A DNA stretch of 64,000 nucleotides from Alteribacter aurantiacus DSM 18675. Its GTDB lineage: Bacteria > Bacillota > Bacilli > Bacillales > Salisediminibacteriaceae. The DNA lies in the NCBI RefSeq assembly GCF_000429705.1, contig NZ_KE386943.1, forward strand, positions 136,664 through 200,663, given 5' to 3'. A program made the position numbers and the translations under genes. The notes below the pieces were generated by a model. The model saw only the letters and a program-made list of their open reading frames with translations, was not told the origin of the DNA and searched no databases. This document shows positions 9,183 to 18,063 of this stretch, piece after piece (position 1 is the stretch's first letter; the number at the start of each line of letters is the position of its first letter).

Positions 9183-9835
9183 TTGCTTTCACTTTCTTTT
9201 TTTTGTTTCATACGATATTGATGAAAGTTTTCTACGGTTCCAGTTCCCCTAATCACAACATCACTTCTTTTGAAAACAACCAAAATTGTTTTAACAAAAA
9301 TCTTGGTATCGTTGATAAACGATAATTCACTTACATACTCGACATCTAAAGCAAATCTTTGTTCCCAATTCGCTCTATTTCTTCCGTTAATTTGTGCTAA
9401 CCCCGTTAGACCTGGTCGAACATCGTGTCTCTGTTTTTCATATTCATTGTAATAAGGTAAATACTTAACAGACAATGGCCTCGGTCCTACAAACGACATA
9501 TCACCTTTTAAGATATTGAATAGCTCTGGAAGCTCATCAAGTGATGTAGAACGTAGAAACTTACCAAACTTCGTTAACCTCACACTATCCGGTAACAACT
9601 CTCCATTCTCATCTCTTTCATCAGTCATCGTTCTAAACTTGTACATCATAAAGACCTTATCATTTATACCCGGACGTTTCTGTTTAAACAATACCGGGCT
9701 TCCTAGTTTCGTTCTCACTAGAATAGCAACTACTAAAAGCACGGAACTAAGAAGGATAATAGCGAAAAAAGAAAGTATAAAATCCATCGGTCTTTTAATA
9801 AATCTCCTATAAATACCACCTTTTGAATTATTCAT
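9179..9835 (-). CDS. Initiating undecaprenyl-phosphate sugar-phosphate transferase (PglC/EpsL-like)
   Basis: A 218-residue monotopic phosphoglycosyl transferase. One N-terminal membrane segment (about residues 17-41) follows KRPMDFIL. Then come the family signatures VFMMYKFRTM, the catalytic Asp-Glu pair in SLDELPELFNILKGDMSFVGPRP, and GLTGLAQINGRN. It transfers a sugar-1-phosphate from UDP- or other NDP-sugar to undecaprenyl phosphate, the first committed step of repeat-unit assembly. Length matches PglC/WcaJ C-terminal-type enzymes. Its ATG overlaps the TAA of the upstream DegT gene. A 4-amino-deoxy sugar such as bacillosamine is plausible given the adjacent PglE- and PglF-like genes. Confidence 0.9.
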   Translation of the reverse strand: MNNSKGGIYRRFIKRPMDFILSFFAIILLSSVLLVVAILVRTKLGSPVLFKQKRPGINDKVFMMYKFRTMTDERDENGELLPDSVRLTKFGKFLRSTSLDELPELFNILKGDMSFVGPRPLSVKYLPYYNEYEKQRHDVRPGLTGLAQINGRNRANWEQRFALDVEYVSELSFINDTKIFVKTILVVFKRSDVVIRGTGTVENFHQYRMKQKKESESK

Positions 9836-10965
9836 TATTTACACCACAACCCCTTAATAATTTCTACAATTTTCGTCAAGTCAGCATCGGACATCTTCGT
9901 GTCAGAAGGCAAACAAACACCATTCTCAAACAACTTCTCCGATACACCTGCACCTATAAAATCATATTTCTCAAAGAACGGCTGCATATGCATTGGCTTC
10001 CACACCGGTCTTGACTCAATATTCTCAGCTTCCAATGCATCAAAAATATCACTCGGTCTCACTATACCATTCAATGTCATTGAGCTTAACCAGTAATTCG
10101 GTGCATCCCAATCATTACTAGGCATAAACTTGACTCCTTCAAGCTCACCAAGTTCTCTTTTATAAAACTCATAGATATAATTCTTCTTATCTACACGTTG
10201 CTCTAAAACTTTTAACTGCCCTCTACCAATACCAGCAACCACATTACTCATACGATAATTAAATCCTAATTCGCTATGTTGGTAATGTCTTGCTTGGTCT
10301 CTAGATTGTGTTGCCCAGAACTTTGCTTTCGCCATTTTTTCTTCATTATCAGAAACTAGCATTCCACCACCAGAAGTGGTGATGATTTTGTTCCCATTAA
10401 AAGAGAAGATACCATAATCTCCAAAAGTTCCTGTATGCTTACCTTTATAGTAAGTCCCTAAACTTTCAGCAGCATCTTCTATTAATACAACATTATGCTT
10501 CTTACAAAGCTCTACGATTCTATCCATATCAGCAGACAAACCATAAAGATGAACAACAATAACTGCCTTAACTTCAGGATACTTTTTTAACGCTTCTTCT
10601 AATGCTTTAGGACACATATTCCACGTTTCATAATTGCTGTCTATAAAAACCGGAGTAGCATTTTGATAAATAATTGGGTTGGCAGTTGCTGAGAATGTAA
10701 GTGTTGGACAGAATACGATATCTCCTTCACCAACTCCCGCAGCTCTTAAAGCTAAGTGAATAGCTGCAGTTCCAGAAGAAAGTGCAACTGCTGCTCTAGA
10801 ACCAACCTTTTCTGCTAGCTCTCTTTCAAATCCATTCACATTCTCTCCAAGAGGAGCAATCCAGTTTGTATCAAAAGCTTCCTTTACATATTCCATTTCA
10901 TAACCTTCATCACTCATATGCGGTGATGAAAGGAAAATTCTTTTGTTCACTTTTGTTGTCGTCAT
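9835..10965 (-). CDS. DegT/DnrJ/EryC1 sugar aminotransferase (PglE/EpsN-like)
   Basis: A 376-residue PLP-dependent sugar aminotransferase. ALSSGTAAIHLALRA binds the cofactor phosphate, VLIEDAAESLGTYY gives the ring-nitrogen aspartate, and FSFNGNKIITTSGGGMLV the Schiff-base lysine. These match PglE/EpsN, which aminate UDP-4-keto-6-deoxy-GlcNAc with glutamate as donor. The enzyme would use the product of the CapD/PglF-like gene at 12169. The neighbouring phosphoglycosyl transferase would then load the sugar on the lipid. No separate acetyltransferase of the EpsM/PglD type is visible in the window. Confidence 0.88.
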   Translation of the reverse strand: MTTTKVNKRIFLSSPHMSDEGYEMEYVKEAFDTNWIAPLGENVNGFERELAEKVGSRAAVALSSGTAAIHLALRAAGVGEGDIVFCPTLTFSATANPIIYQNATPVFIDSNYETWNMCPKALEEALKKYPEVKAVIVVHLYGLSADMDRIVELCKKHNVVLIEDAAESLGTYYKGKHTGTFGDYGIFSFNGNKIITTSGGGMLVSDNEEKMAKAKFWATQSRDQARHYQHSELGFNYRMSNVVAGIGRGQLKVLEQRVDKKNYIYEFYKRELGELEGVKFMPSNDWDAPNYWLSSMTLNGIVRPSDIFDALEAENIESRPVWKPMHMQPFFEKYDFIGAGVSEKLFENGVCLPSDTKMSDADLTKIVEIIKGLWCK

Positions 10966-11262
10966 GTCAAGGTCTTCCTTCCTGTAATGGCTTATTACGT
11001 TAGTCGCTTAGTACTTCATTAGAACCTCTTTCCAACCAACTACTAACCTACTAAAGTTACCGATATCCAAACGCTATTCCTTGCTCCTATGTAATCTATT
11101 AAAGAAAACCTCTAAACACCTCATCACACATGAACCATACCGAGTTCTTTCCTATTATATAAGCCAACGAAACACCCCCACTACCAATTACTATCCCCAC
11201 ACAAAAAAACAAACACCCTAACCCGCTCCCACATAAGCAAAGCAGATCAGGGTGCTCTCACA
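10966..11262. other. Intergenic gap between galU and the aminotransferase gene
   Basis: 297 bp separate galU from the next gene of the cluster. The end nearest galU holds its terminator. A minus-strand TATAAT sits at 11154-11159, but no good -35 box lies at the right distance. The distal cluster may therefore have its own promoter here, or depend on read-through. No coding sequence is seen. Confidence 0.45.
11204..11258 (-). terminator. Intrinsic terminator after galU
   Basis: On the minus strand GCACCCTGA pairs with TTAGGGTGT across a long loop, followed by TTGTTTTTTTG. It lies directly after the galU stop and would end transcripts from the proximal half of the exopolysaccharide cluster unless antiterminated. 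Confidence 0.6.
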
Positions 11263-12150
11263 CTACTTCAACAAACTCTTCTCTTTCTCTAACATCTCTT
11301 CCATCACTTTAAGCAACTCACCTTTAAGTGATTCATCCTTCAAAGCAAACTCCAACGTCGTCTTCACAAACCCCATCTTCTCACCAACGTCATGACGAGT
11401 TCCTTCAAAGTCATAAGCAAACACACGCTGAATTTCGTTCAACTTCTGAATTGCATCAGTCAGCTGAACTTCGCCACCTGCACCTTTTTCCTGCTTATCA
11501 AGGAACATGAAAATTTCTGGTGTTAAGATGTAACGTCCCATGATCGCGAGATTTGACGGTGCTGTTCCTTTTGCTGGTTTTTCTACGAATTGGTTGACGC
11601 TGTGACGTCTTCCTGTTTGCTGTAGCGGATCAACAATTCCGTAACGGTGAGTTTCTTCTTCCGGTACCGTTTGTACACCGATCACGGATGCTCTTGTTTC
11701 ATCGTATTGTTCGATAAGCTGCTTTAAACAAGGCTTGTCTGCTTCTACTATGTCATCCCCTAGAAGAACAGCGAATGGCTCGTCACCGATGAACTTACGG
11801 GCGCACCATACAGCATGTCCGAGCCCTTTTGGCTCTTTTTGACGAATGTAATGGATATCCACCATTTTGGAAGAGTACTGCACTTTTTCCAACAGTTCGG
11901 TTTTTCCTTTTTCAAACAGGTTTTGTTCTAGTTCAAAGGCGTGGTCGAAGTGGTCTTCGATGGCGCGTTTTCCTTTACCGGTTACAATAATGATATCTTC
12001 AATGCCTGATTTAACTGCTTCTTCAACAATGTACTGAATCGTTGGCTTGTCCACAATCGGAAGCATTTCTTTTGGCATGGCCTTTGTTGCTGGTAGAAAA
12101 CGAGTTCCCAGTCCCGCTGCTGGGATTATCGCTTTTTTTACTTTTGCCAT
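11263..12150 (-). CDS. galU: UTP-glucose-1-phosphate uridylyltransferase
   Basis: A 295-residue GalU/GtaB enzyme making UDP-glucose from UTP and glucose-1-phosphate. The N-terminus [30 protein letters not shown] is the nucleotidyltransferase signature; [12 protein letters not shown] and [12 protein letters not shown] are family marks near the end. Length is normal. UDP-glucose would feed this exopolysaccharide, glycolipid synthesis and perhaps the glucan synthase at 45.9 kb. It lies 18 bp after the CapD-like gene. Bacillus subtilis calls the same enzyme GtaB; whether another copy exists elsewhere cannot be seen. Confidence 0.96.
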   Translation of the reverse strand: MAKVKKAIIPAAGLGTRFLPATKAMPKEMLPIVDKPTIQYIVEEAVKSGIEDIIIVTGKGKRAIEDHFDHAFELEQNLFEKGKTELLEKVQYSSKMVDIHYIRQKEPKGLGHAVWCARKFIGDEPFAVLLGDDIVEADKPCLKQLIEQYDETRASVIGVQTVPEEETHRYGIVDPLQQTGRRHSVNQFVEKPAKGTAPSNLAIMGRYILTPEIFMFLDKQEKGAGGEVQLTDAIQKLNEIQRVFAYDFEGTRHDVGEKMGFVKTTLEFALKDESLKGELLKVMEEMLEKEKSLLK

Positions 12151-12168
12151 TTGTCATCGTCCCTTCTT

Positions 12169-13989
12169 TTATTTAACGAGTGTCAACTGCTTCACCTTAG
12201 TCAACCTAAAATGCGCTAAATCCAATGTATGTTCCCTCAAACGTTCCACAGGGAATTCCTCAAACTGTTGAATCAAATCATACACGACATCCACTTCTAC
12301 TTTTGGTGTCTTTCCTCTGTAAATCATTGGGAAGATTTGTTCGTCGTGGACTTCGTCTTTTCCGAGTAGCTCTTCGAATAGTTTTTCTCCAGGGCGCATG
12401 CCAGAGTATTTAATGTTAATTTCATCTTCTCTAAATCCTGATAGTCGAATCAGGTTTTTCGCTAGATCGACGATTTTGACTGGTTCTCCCATGTCGAGAA
12501 CGAAAACTTCGCCACCTTCTGCGAGAGATCCGGCTTGAAGAACGAGGCGGGATGCTTCCGGGATGGTCATGAAGTAGCGTGTCATCTTCGGATCGGTTAC
12601 GGTTATCGGACCGCCTGCTTCGATTTGCTTTTTAAAGAGCGGGATCACACTTCCGCGACTTCCGAGTACGTTGCCGAAACGAACAGCTACAAATTTGGTA
12701 GCGCTGATCACGTCCATATGTTGAACGACCATTTCCGCAATTCGTTTTGTGGCTCCCATGACACTCGTTGGGTTTACCGCTTTATCGGTTGATACCATTA
12801 CAAACGTGTTTACGCCCGCATTGTTTGCCGCTTCTGCTGTGTTCTTTGTCCCGATCACATTGTTTTTAACGGCTTCGTGAGGGTTTTTTTCCATTAATGG
12901 CACGTGTTTATGTGCCGCTGCGTGGTAGATCACGTCTGGTTTGTGATGAGCGATCACTTCAAACATGCGCTCGCGGTCTTGTACATCGGCGATTTCTGTT
13001 TCTACATGTAAGTGACCGTGTGTGGTTTTCAGTTCCATATCGATGCCGTATATGCTGTTTTCTCCGTGACCAAGAAGAATCAACTTGGCCGGTTCGAAGG
13101 CACAAACTTGGCGACAGATTTCTGACCCAATAGATCCCCCGGCACCGGTGACGAGTACCGTTTTTCCGGTCAGTTCTTGTCCTATTTTCTTCGTGTCGAG
13201 TTCAACAGGTTCGCGACCCAAAAGGTCTTCCACTTGGACATCGCGAATCTGGGAGACAGTCACTTTTCCGCTCATGATGTCTTCAACTGAAGGCATGATT
13301 TGCGTACGAACTTTTGTTTTTGAGCATTCGTCGAAGATCGTATTCAAGTCTTCTTTCGTTAACGACGGAATCGCGATGATAATGTGTTCAATGTTTTTTT
13401 CAGCCACGACCGTTTCAATGTCTTTCGTGCGGCCCATCACAGGGATACCCATGATCTCCAAGTTTTGCTTTGAAACGTCATCGTCAATGAATGCCACCGG
13501 GTGAAGTTCTGACTTGATGCTGTTCATAAGCTGGCGAGCGACAAGTGTCCCGCCGTTACCGGCACCGATAATGAGCGTACGTTTTTTGTTTGGGTTTCCT
13601 TTAATCAAGGAGTCACGATAAAGTCTCCACGAGAAGCGCGATGCTCCGATGAGCAAGATATGTAACATCCATGTGACGATCAATGTACGAGCAAAGATCG
13701 TTTGATATCCGATAATCTGAATTAAGGCAACTGCGGCGATGGATAAAGACACAGCTGCGAAGATAGCACTCAACTCTTGAATGCTTGCATACTGCCAAAC
13801 CCGTTTATACAGTTTAAAGATGTGCGCAAACACATGATGAGCAAAAAATAACGCAATCGAACTAACAATAATGGCTTCAGGTAATAGCGACGATGTTGGG
13901 ACTAGCAGCCAATAACCGACGAAGATCGAAAATACAACTATCAGTGAGTCAGCGGTAACCAACAAACTTAACCGTGTTTTAAAGTCCAA
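12169..13989 (-). CDS. Membrane-bound UDP-sugar 4,6-dehydratase (PglF/CapD/EpsC-like)
   Basis: A 606-residue protein with four N-terminal membrane segments (about residues 8-115). A CoA-binding-like Rossmann region (TLIIGAGNGGTLVARQL) follows, then the SDR catalytic domain: TVLVTGAGGSIGSEICRQ, HAAAHKHVPLME and MVSTDKAVNPTSVMGATKR. The TDK triad with a Met in place of Tyr is typical of PglF/FlaA1/CapD dehydratases. It converts UDP-GlcNAc to the 4-keto-6-deoxy sugar used by the aminotransferase at 9835. The gene follows a structured leader and hairpin (14107-14330), as epsC does in B. subtilis. Confidence 0.92.
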   Translation of the reverse strand: MDFKTRLSLLVTADSLIVVFSIFVGYWLLVPTSSLLPEAIIVSSIALFFAHHVFAHIFKLYKRVWQYASIQELSAIFAAVSLSIAAVALIQIIGYQTIFARTLIVTWMLHILLIGASRFSWRLYRDSLIKGNPNKKRTLIIGAGNGGTLVARQLMNSIKSELHPVAFIDDDVSKQNLEIMGIPVMGRTKDIETVVAEKNIEHIIIAIPSLTKEDLNTIFDECSKTKVRTQIMPSVEDIMSGKVTVSQIRDVQVEDLLGREPVELDTKKIGQELTGKTVLVTGAGGSIGSEICRQVCAFEPAKLILLGHGENSIYGIDMELKTTHGHLHVETEIADVQDRERMFEVIAHHKPDVIYHAAAHKHVPLMEKNPHEAVKNNVIGTKNTAEAANNAGVNTFVMVSTDKAVNPTSVMGATKRIAEMVVQHMDVISATKFVAVRFGNVLGSRGSVIPLFKKQIEAGGPITVTDPKMTRYFMTIPEASRLVLQAGSLAEGGEVFVLDMGEPVKIVDLAKNLIRLSGFREDEINIKYSGMRPGEKLFEELLGKDEVHDEQIFPMIYRGKTPKVEVDVVYDLIQQFEEFPVERLREHTLDLAHFRLTKVKQLTLVK

Positions 13990-14106
13990 CTCGTTCCCTC
14001 CTAAATGTTTATAAGTGTAATGAGCATTGCAACTTAGTCATTAAGGTCCCTTTTATGTGAAGCGAAGCCTTGTACACTGACATAAGACGATACACATTTT
14101 AAATAT

Positions 14107-14158
14107 TAAAACCCTTAACCGTGAATCGTTCGTAACGACAGCACGGTTAAGGGTTTTA
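14107..14158 (-). terminator. 17-bp perfect inverted repeat with U-tract, candidate attenuator
   Basis: Positions 14107-14123 and 14142-14158 are perfect reverse complements (17 bp) around an 18-nt loop, which itself contains CGTT/AACG. On the minus strand the stem is followed by TTTTAATATTT, as in an intrinsic terminator. It lies between the candidate leader RNA and the CapD-like gene, where antitermination would be needed for the distal genes to be expressed. Confidence 0.65.
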
Positions 14159-14204
14159 CAAATTACGGACACAAAGTTAAATATGTATTCGTAATATATA
14201 TTAT

Positions 14205-14330
14205 TAAAAATAGGCATTAAACCTAACCTCACACCCCACCGGTGACAACGAGTGTCTAAGGTCCATTGGACCCACAGCATGGCCGAGTACCTCCGTTGAT
14301 AAAGGTGAGGAGGCATTACCTAATTTCGTG
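14205..14330 (-). ncRNA. Candidate eps-associated RNA (EAR-like) leader element
   Basis: This non-coding stretch on the minus strand can fold into a closed multi-hairpin. CCTCAC near its 5' end pairs with GTGAGG near its 3' end. Inside are GGTCC-AAT-GGACC and GACA-CTCGT-TGTC hairpins and a CACCGGTG palindrome. In B. subtilis the EAR element lies between epsB and epsC and drives processive antitermination. Here the element lies between the EpsB-like kinase block and the EpsC-like gene and precedes a terminator-like hairpin. The structure is seen; the EAR identity is inferred from position only. Confidence 0.42.
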
Positions 14331-14331
14331 C

Positions 14332-14475
14332 TTAACTAGAATTTGATTCTTTCCGTTTTTCAATCGTGAGAAGAAGAAGTTTCTCGAGCTCGTCCAAACG
14401 ATCGAGTGGTCCATCTTGTTTAATGTAGCGGATGGCTTTTTTTATTGATTTTGGGTATTCGTCGAACGGACGCAC
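14332..14475 (-). CDS. Small uncharacterised protein, 47 aa
   Basis: A 47-codon frame beginning GTG at 14475 with a very strong GAGGAGG site 7 bases upstream. The peptide begins VRPFDEYPKSIKKAIRY and continues with a leucine-rich, charged segment (LDRLDELEKLLLLTIEKRK) likely to form an amphipathic helix. It lies 43 bp after the tyrosine phosphatase gene in the same direction and just before the candidate leader RNA. I recognise no family. The strong ribosome site and operon position argue for a real gene. Confidence 0.55.
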   Translation of the reverse strand: MRPFDEYPKSIKKAIRYIKQDGPLDRLDELEKLLLLTIEKRKESNSS

Positions 14476-14518
14476 GTTCTTCCTCCTCTTCACTCTACTT
14501 TCATAATGTAAATTCAGG

Positions 14519-15283
14519 TTAAAAGATTCCTAAGAATTTCTTTTGTTTTACTTTTTGTGGGGGTTCTACCATTACACGGTTACCTCTTATTAATAATTCG
14601 CAATTTTCTTGAAAATAAAATCGCGTATCAACTCCGAATTCATGTTCAATGTGATCGTATGCTTCACTTAAACGAAACGGTCGCCGTTTCGTATCGTGAG
14701 CGTCACTTGCGATGAAATGAACAAGGTTTGCTTCTACTAAATCCTCCGACAGTCTCTTAATCTTCTTCCCGAAATCCCCTGTTATGCTCCCTGCAGTAAG
14801 TTGTGCTAGGCAACCAGACTGTATAAAGTCATACAGCTTATCCGGGTCTTTCGTCACCGTTTGGTTGCGTTCTGGGTGAACAATGACAGGCTTTAGTCCT
14901 TGTTGTTGGACGTCGTACAATAGTCGTTTGCTATATCTCGGAATGTCACTTGAAGGAAATTCCACAAAAAAATACTTTCCCTGATTCAGAGTAAGTATGT
15001 CGTTTTTTTCAAAGTCTTCAAGTAACTCACCGTAAATCCTTGTTTCTTGTCCCGGTAAGATCGTGACATCAACATCGTGTTCCTGTAATTGTCGGTTCAG
15101 TTCATCTACATGAGAGAGGATCGTTTGCTTTGTGTTTGTATAGTGTGGATGTTGGTGGTGAGGCGTAGCGATAATGGTTCGAATTCCTGTTGCCGATGCC
15201 GCTTTTGCCATTTCGATTGCTTCGTCTACACTTCCCGGTCCGTCATCAAGTGACGGTAGGATGTGACAATGAATGTCGATCAA
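14519..15283 (-). CDS. PHP-family protein-tyrosine phosphatase (YwqE/CpsB-like)
   Basis: A PHP-domain phosphatase of 254 residues. I start it at the TTG at 15283, with GGGAGG upstream, because the mature motif IDIHCHILPSLDDGP then lies at the N-terminus as in YwqE and CpsB. The other metal-binding motifs are visible: TPHHQHPHY, VHPERN and ASDAHDTKRRP. It dephosphorylates the tyrosine kinase encoded just upstream and so controls chain assembly. A longer frame to 15358 exists but has no supporting motif. It is 131 bp downstream of the kinase gene. Confidence 0.9.
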   Translation of the reverse strand: MIDIHCHILPSLDDGPGSVDEAIEMAKAASATGIRTIIATPHHQHPHYTNTKQTILSHVDELNRQLQEHDVDVTILPGQETRIYGELLEDFEKNDILTLNQGKYFFVEFPSSDIPRYSKRLLYDVQQQGLKPVIVHPERNQTVTKDPDKLYDFIQSGCLAQLTAGSITGDFGKKIKRLSEDLVEANLVHFIASDAHDTKRRPFRLSEAYDHIEHEFGVDTRFYFQENCELLIRGNRVMVEPPQKVKQKKFLGIF

Positions 15284-15414
15284 GATGAGTCCTCCCTCTT
15301 TTAGAGAAAATATCTGTCCAGGATTATCGAACCATGCCCTATTGGGTCTTTCTACCAACCCATGGTATCACAAAATTACCAAAAAAGGGAGAAAATTCTT
15401 ACATTTTTCAGTAT

Positions 15415-16128
15415 TTATTTCTTCTTTTCTCCATAGTAGTAATAGCTTGTTTCTTTCATTTCACGATCATTAATAACGGTGCCTAGAATGGTTGCGTTCG
15501 CTTTCTTTAATGCATCTACTGCTTTCACAGCAGCTTCTTTTTCCGTTTTCCCACTTCTCAAAACAAAAACAACACCATCGGTTAATGTGGAGAGGACTTG
15601 AGCGTCCGTTACGGCATTCACCGGAGGAGCATCAAAAAGAATGTAGTCATAATCTTTATCGATGTCGTTTAAGAAACGTTCCATCGCTCTTGACCCTAAC
15701 AGCTCACTTGGGTTAGGAGGAACCGGACCACATGTCAAAACGTGGAGGTTCTCAACCGGTGTTTCTTGAACGGTCGACTCGAACGTTTCCGAACGAGTTA
15801 AAACGTTCGTAAGTCCGTATGTGTTATCAAGTTGAAACGTAAAGTGAACCGTCGGCTTTCGAAGATCCGAATCGATTAGAAGCACGTGCTTCCCTTGTTG
15901 GGCTAAAACCGTAGCCAAATTAGCGATAACGGTAGATTTCCCCTCAGCAGGACCGGATGAGCAGATGAGTAATCGTTTAATCTGTTTATCTACAGCTGCA
16001 AATTGAATGTTTGTACGTAACGATTTGAATTGCTCGGTCACAGGTGAACGCTGTGCGTGAAAAGCAATTAAGCTTCGTTGTTTGTCTGTTAACTGGTTTT
16101 TGTTCCGTCTACGCGCCAATCGATCCAC
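15415..16128 (-). CDS. Bacterial tyrosine kinase (BY-kinase, YwqD/EpsB-like)
   Basis: The cytoplasmic ATPase half of a Wzc-type kinase. The core begins SPVTEQFKSLRTNIQFA, then ICSSGPAEGKSTVIANLA (Walker A), LIDSDLRKPTVH (Walker A'), and DYILFDAPPV (Walker B). The C-terminus ETSYYYYGEKKK is the tyrosine cluster that is autophosphorylated. Firmicutes carry the membrane activator separately, here the Wzz-like gene upstream. Start choice is uncertain: only GTG or TTG codons are available (16128 or 16119 fit homologues; a GTG at 16167 would overlap the previous gene more). Confidence 0.93.
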   Translation of the reverse strand: MDRLARRRNKNQLTDKQRSLIAFHAQRSPVTEQFKSLRTNIQFAAVDKQIKRLLICSSGPAEGKSTVIANLATVLAQQGKHVLLIDSDLRKPTVHFTFQLDNTYGLTNVLTRSETFESTVQETPVENLHVLTCGPVPPNPSELLGSRAMERFLNDIDKDYDYILFDAPPVNAVTDAQVLSTLTDGVVFVLRSGKTEKEAAVKAVDALKKANATILGTVINDREMKETSYYYYGEKKK

Positions 16129-16858
16129 GCCCCGTTCTGTTTGTTCTCGATGATTCTTTGACCGCACTCATGTCGACAGTCTTGTTATCTATAGAAGGAA
16201 TGCTCGCTAGTACTGGTAGATCCAGAGCTTCTGCTACATCTTCTTCCGTTTTAATCGTGTTATCCAAAAACTCAAGCAAGAAAGCCAGTCCTACCGCTCC
16301 CATCATTCCTACAACAAAGGCAATCGCCATGTTTAGTGTTGGATTCGGGCTTACTGGAGTTGGATTATCCGAAAGCTCAGCACTGGATAGTATGGATACG
16401 TTATCTACGTTCATGATGTCAACAATCTCTCGTTGAAACACAAGAGCGATCGTGTTGGCGATTTCTACCGCTAGAGCCGGGTCCGCGTTTTCCACTCGAA
16501 TATTTACCACTTGAGAGTCTCGCTCGCTACCTACGGTTACCATATCTCTAATTTGACTAGGTCTTGCTTCAATCCCCAATTCATCAATCACAGGTTCAAG
16601 AATACGAGGGGAGGTCATAATCACGTTATATGTATTGATGAGTTCCAAATTGGTTCGTAAGTCCCCTTGAGTCAGCTGGGTACTGTCTTCACCTGACTTA
16701 TTTACTAGAATTTGTGTTGAGGTTTGATACATAGGGGTAAGTAAAAAGTATGAGATTAACGCACTCGCAGCCACTGCGACTGCTGTAATACTAATGATTA
16801 ATACTAGTCTCTTTTTTAACGTCTGGAAAATATCTTTTAAGCTAATCGTTTCTTCCAT
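16109..16858 (-). CDS. Chain-length modulator and kinase activator (Wzz/YveK/EpsA-like)
   Basis: A 249-residue Wzz-domain protein with two membrane helices (about residues 18-38 and 178-199) around an extracellular domain. The second helix follows the proline-rich NPTPVSPNPTLN motif typical of polysaccharide copolymerases. The cytoplasmic tail (LDLPVLASIPSID and beyond) should activate the BY-kinase. It is first in the minus-strand cluster, with its ATG 236 bp from the divergent LCP gene. The 3' end overlaps the kinase gene. Confidence 0.92.
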   Translation of the reverse strand: MEETISLKDIFQTLKKRLVLIISITAVAVAASALISYFLLTPMYQTSTQILVNKSGEDSTQLTQGDLRTNLELINTYNVIMTSPRILEPVIDELGIEARPSQIRDMVTVGSERDSQVVNIRVENADPALAVEIANTIALVFQREIVDIMNVDNVSILSSAELSDNPTPVSPNPTLNMAIAFVVGMMGAVGLAFLLEFLDNTIKTEEDVAEALDLPVLASIPSIDNKTVDMSAVKESSRTNRTGRGSIGA

Positions 16859-16970
16859 TTTTTCCTCCTGCTTCCTTTATGCCTTTGTTTATGGTACTGG
16901 AAATATCAGTTTATGTAAATGGTTTTTTGGTAAAAAAGTCGGAATTTTGCATAGTATTTTACAATAGCAT

Positions 16971-16989
16971 TACATAAAGCGCTTACATT
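16971..16989. promoter_or_regulatory. Candidate catabolite-responsive element (cre)
   Basis: TACATAAAGCGCTTACATT contains the near-palindromic core TGTAAGCGCTTTA with the central AAGCGCTT of CcpA sites. It lies in the shared gap between the exopolysaccharide operon and the LCP gene, so CcpA could act on either promoter. Identification is by consensus only. Confidence 0.5.
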
Positions 16990-17094
16990 CGACATGATTG
17001 AAATAATACTAGTATTTATTGTAAATACCCCTTGTCCATTCACATTGTAAGAAATATAATCGAAAGTAACGAACCTATGAGGAGAGCTCAAATT

Positions 17095-18057
17095 ATGAAA
17101 AAATTCTTATTAATATCTGGTCTTGTTATGTTTGTCATTCTTGGGTCGATTGCCGGCTATGGTTACTATATGTACTCTAGCGTCCAAAACACTGTCGATA
17201 ACAAAATGCATGTCACAGTCGATCGTGAAAAGTCAGAAAAGCGCGAACTGGAAGTGGACATTGAAGATCAAGAACCTCTTTCTTTCTTATTAATGGGTGT
17301 AGACACAGGTAATGGTCGCACAGAAAAAGGAAGAACAGACACGATTATGGTAGTCACTGTCAACCCGGCTGATGAATCCATGAAAATGATGAGCATTCCG
17401 CGAGACACGCGTACAGAAATGGTTGGACGAGGAACAGATGATAAAATTAACCACGCATACGCCTTCGGTGGACCTGAAATGGCAATGGCAACTGTTGAAA
17501 ACTTCTTGGATATTCCTATTGATTACTTTATGACGGTTAATATGGATGGGTTTAAGGATATTGTTGATGCATTGGGCGGTGTGACAGTCGATAACAATTT
17601 TGCCTTTAAGCAAGGGGCTTATGAATTTAATGAAGGAACCGTTAATTTAGATGGCTCCCAAGCACTAGAATTTTCTAGGATGCGCTACGAAGATCCACGC
17701 GGTGATCTCGGCCGTAACGAACGTCAGCGCCAAGTGGTAGACGCGATTATTCGTGAAGGAGCTCAATTCTCATCGATTACAAAAGCGGGGGAGATTTTGG
17801 ATGCTCTTGGAAACAACATTTCAACAGACTTGACGTTTGATAAGATGGTGAAGATTCAGTCCAACTACAAAGATGCTCGTCATAACTCTGAAACATTAGA
17901 GATTACAGGTAGTGGTAGCCGTATTAATAACATTTGGTACTACATCGTTGAAGAAAACGAACGCCAACGTGTGAGCAATGAGCTTCGTGCCCACTTAGGG
18001 TTAGATGGCGGCGAGCAAGTGGCTGTGAGTGATGATGGAGAAGATGATGAGTCGTAA
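17095..18057 (+). CDS. LytR-CpsA-Psr (LCP) glycopolymer ligase
   Basis: A 320-residue LCP protein starting at the ATG at 17095 with GAGGAG upstream. One N-terminal membrane helix (about residues 4-25) is followed by an extracellular LCP domain. PLSFLLMGVDTG, RTDTIMVV, MSIPRDTR and the later arginines in FSRMRYEDP and GDLGRNERQRQVV are the pyrophosphate-binding residues. LCP enzymes transfer lipid-linked polymers to peptidoglycan. Next to the exopolysaccharide cluster, it probably anchors that polymer to the wall. The C-terminus is a very acidic tail ending EDDES. Confidence 0.93.
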   Translation: MKKFLLISGLVMFVILGSIAGYGYYMYSSVQNTVDNKMHVTVDREKSEKRELEVDIEDQEPLSFLLMGVDTGNGRTEKGRTDTIMVVTVNPADESMKMMSIPRDTRTEMVGRGTDDKINHAYAFGGPEMAMATVENFLDIPIDYFMTVNMDGFKDIVDALGGVTVDNNFAFKQGAYEFNEGTVNLDGSQALEFSRMRYEDPRGDLGRNERQRQVVDAIIREGAQFSSITKAGEILDALGNNISTDLTFDKMVKIQSNYKDARHNSETLEITGSGSRINNIWYYIVEENERQRVSNELRAHLGLDGGEQVAVSDDGEDDES

Positions 18058-18063
18058 TTAGAG

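Noticed and set aside
14053..14316. 87-codon frame on the minus strand
   Set aside because: It runs across the candidate leader RNA and the 17-bp inverted repeat, has odd cysteine-rich composition and no ribosome site.
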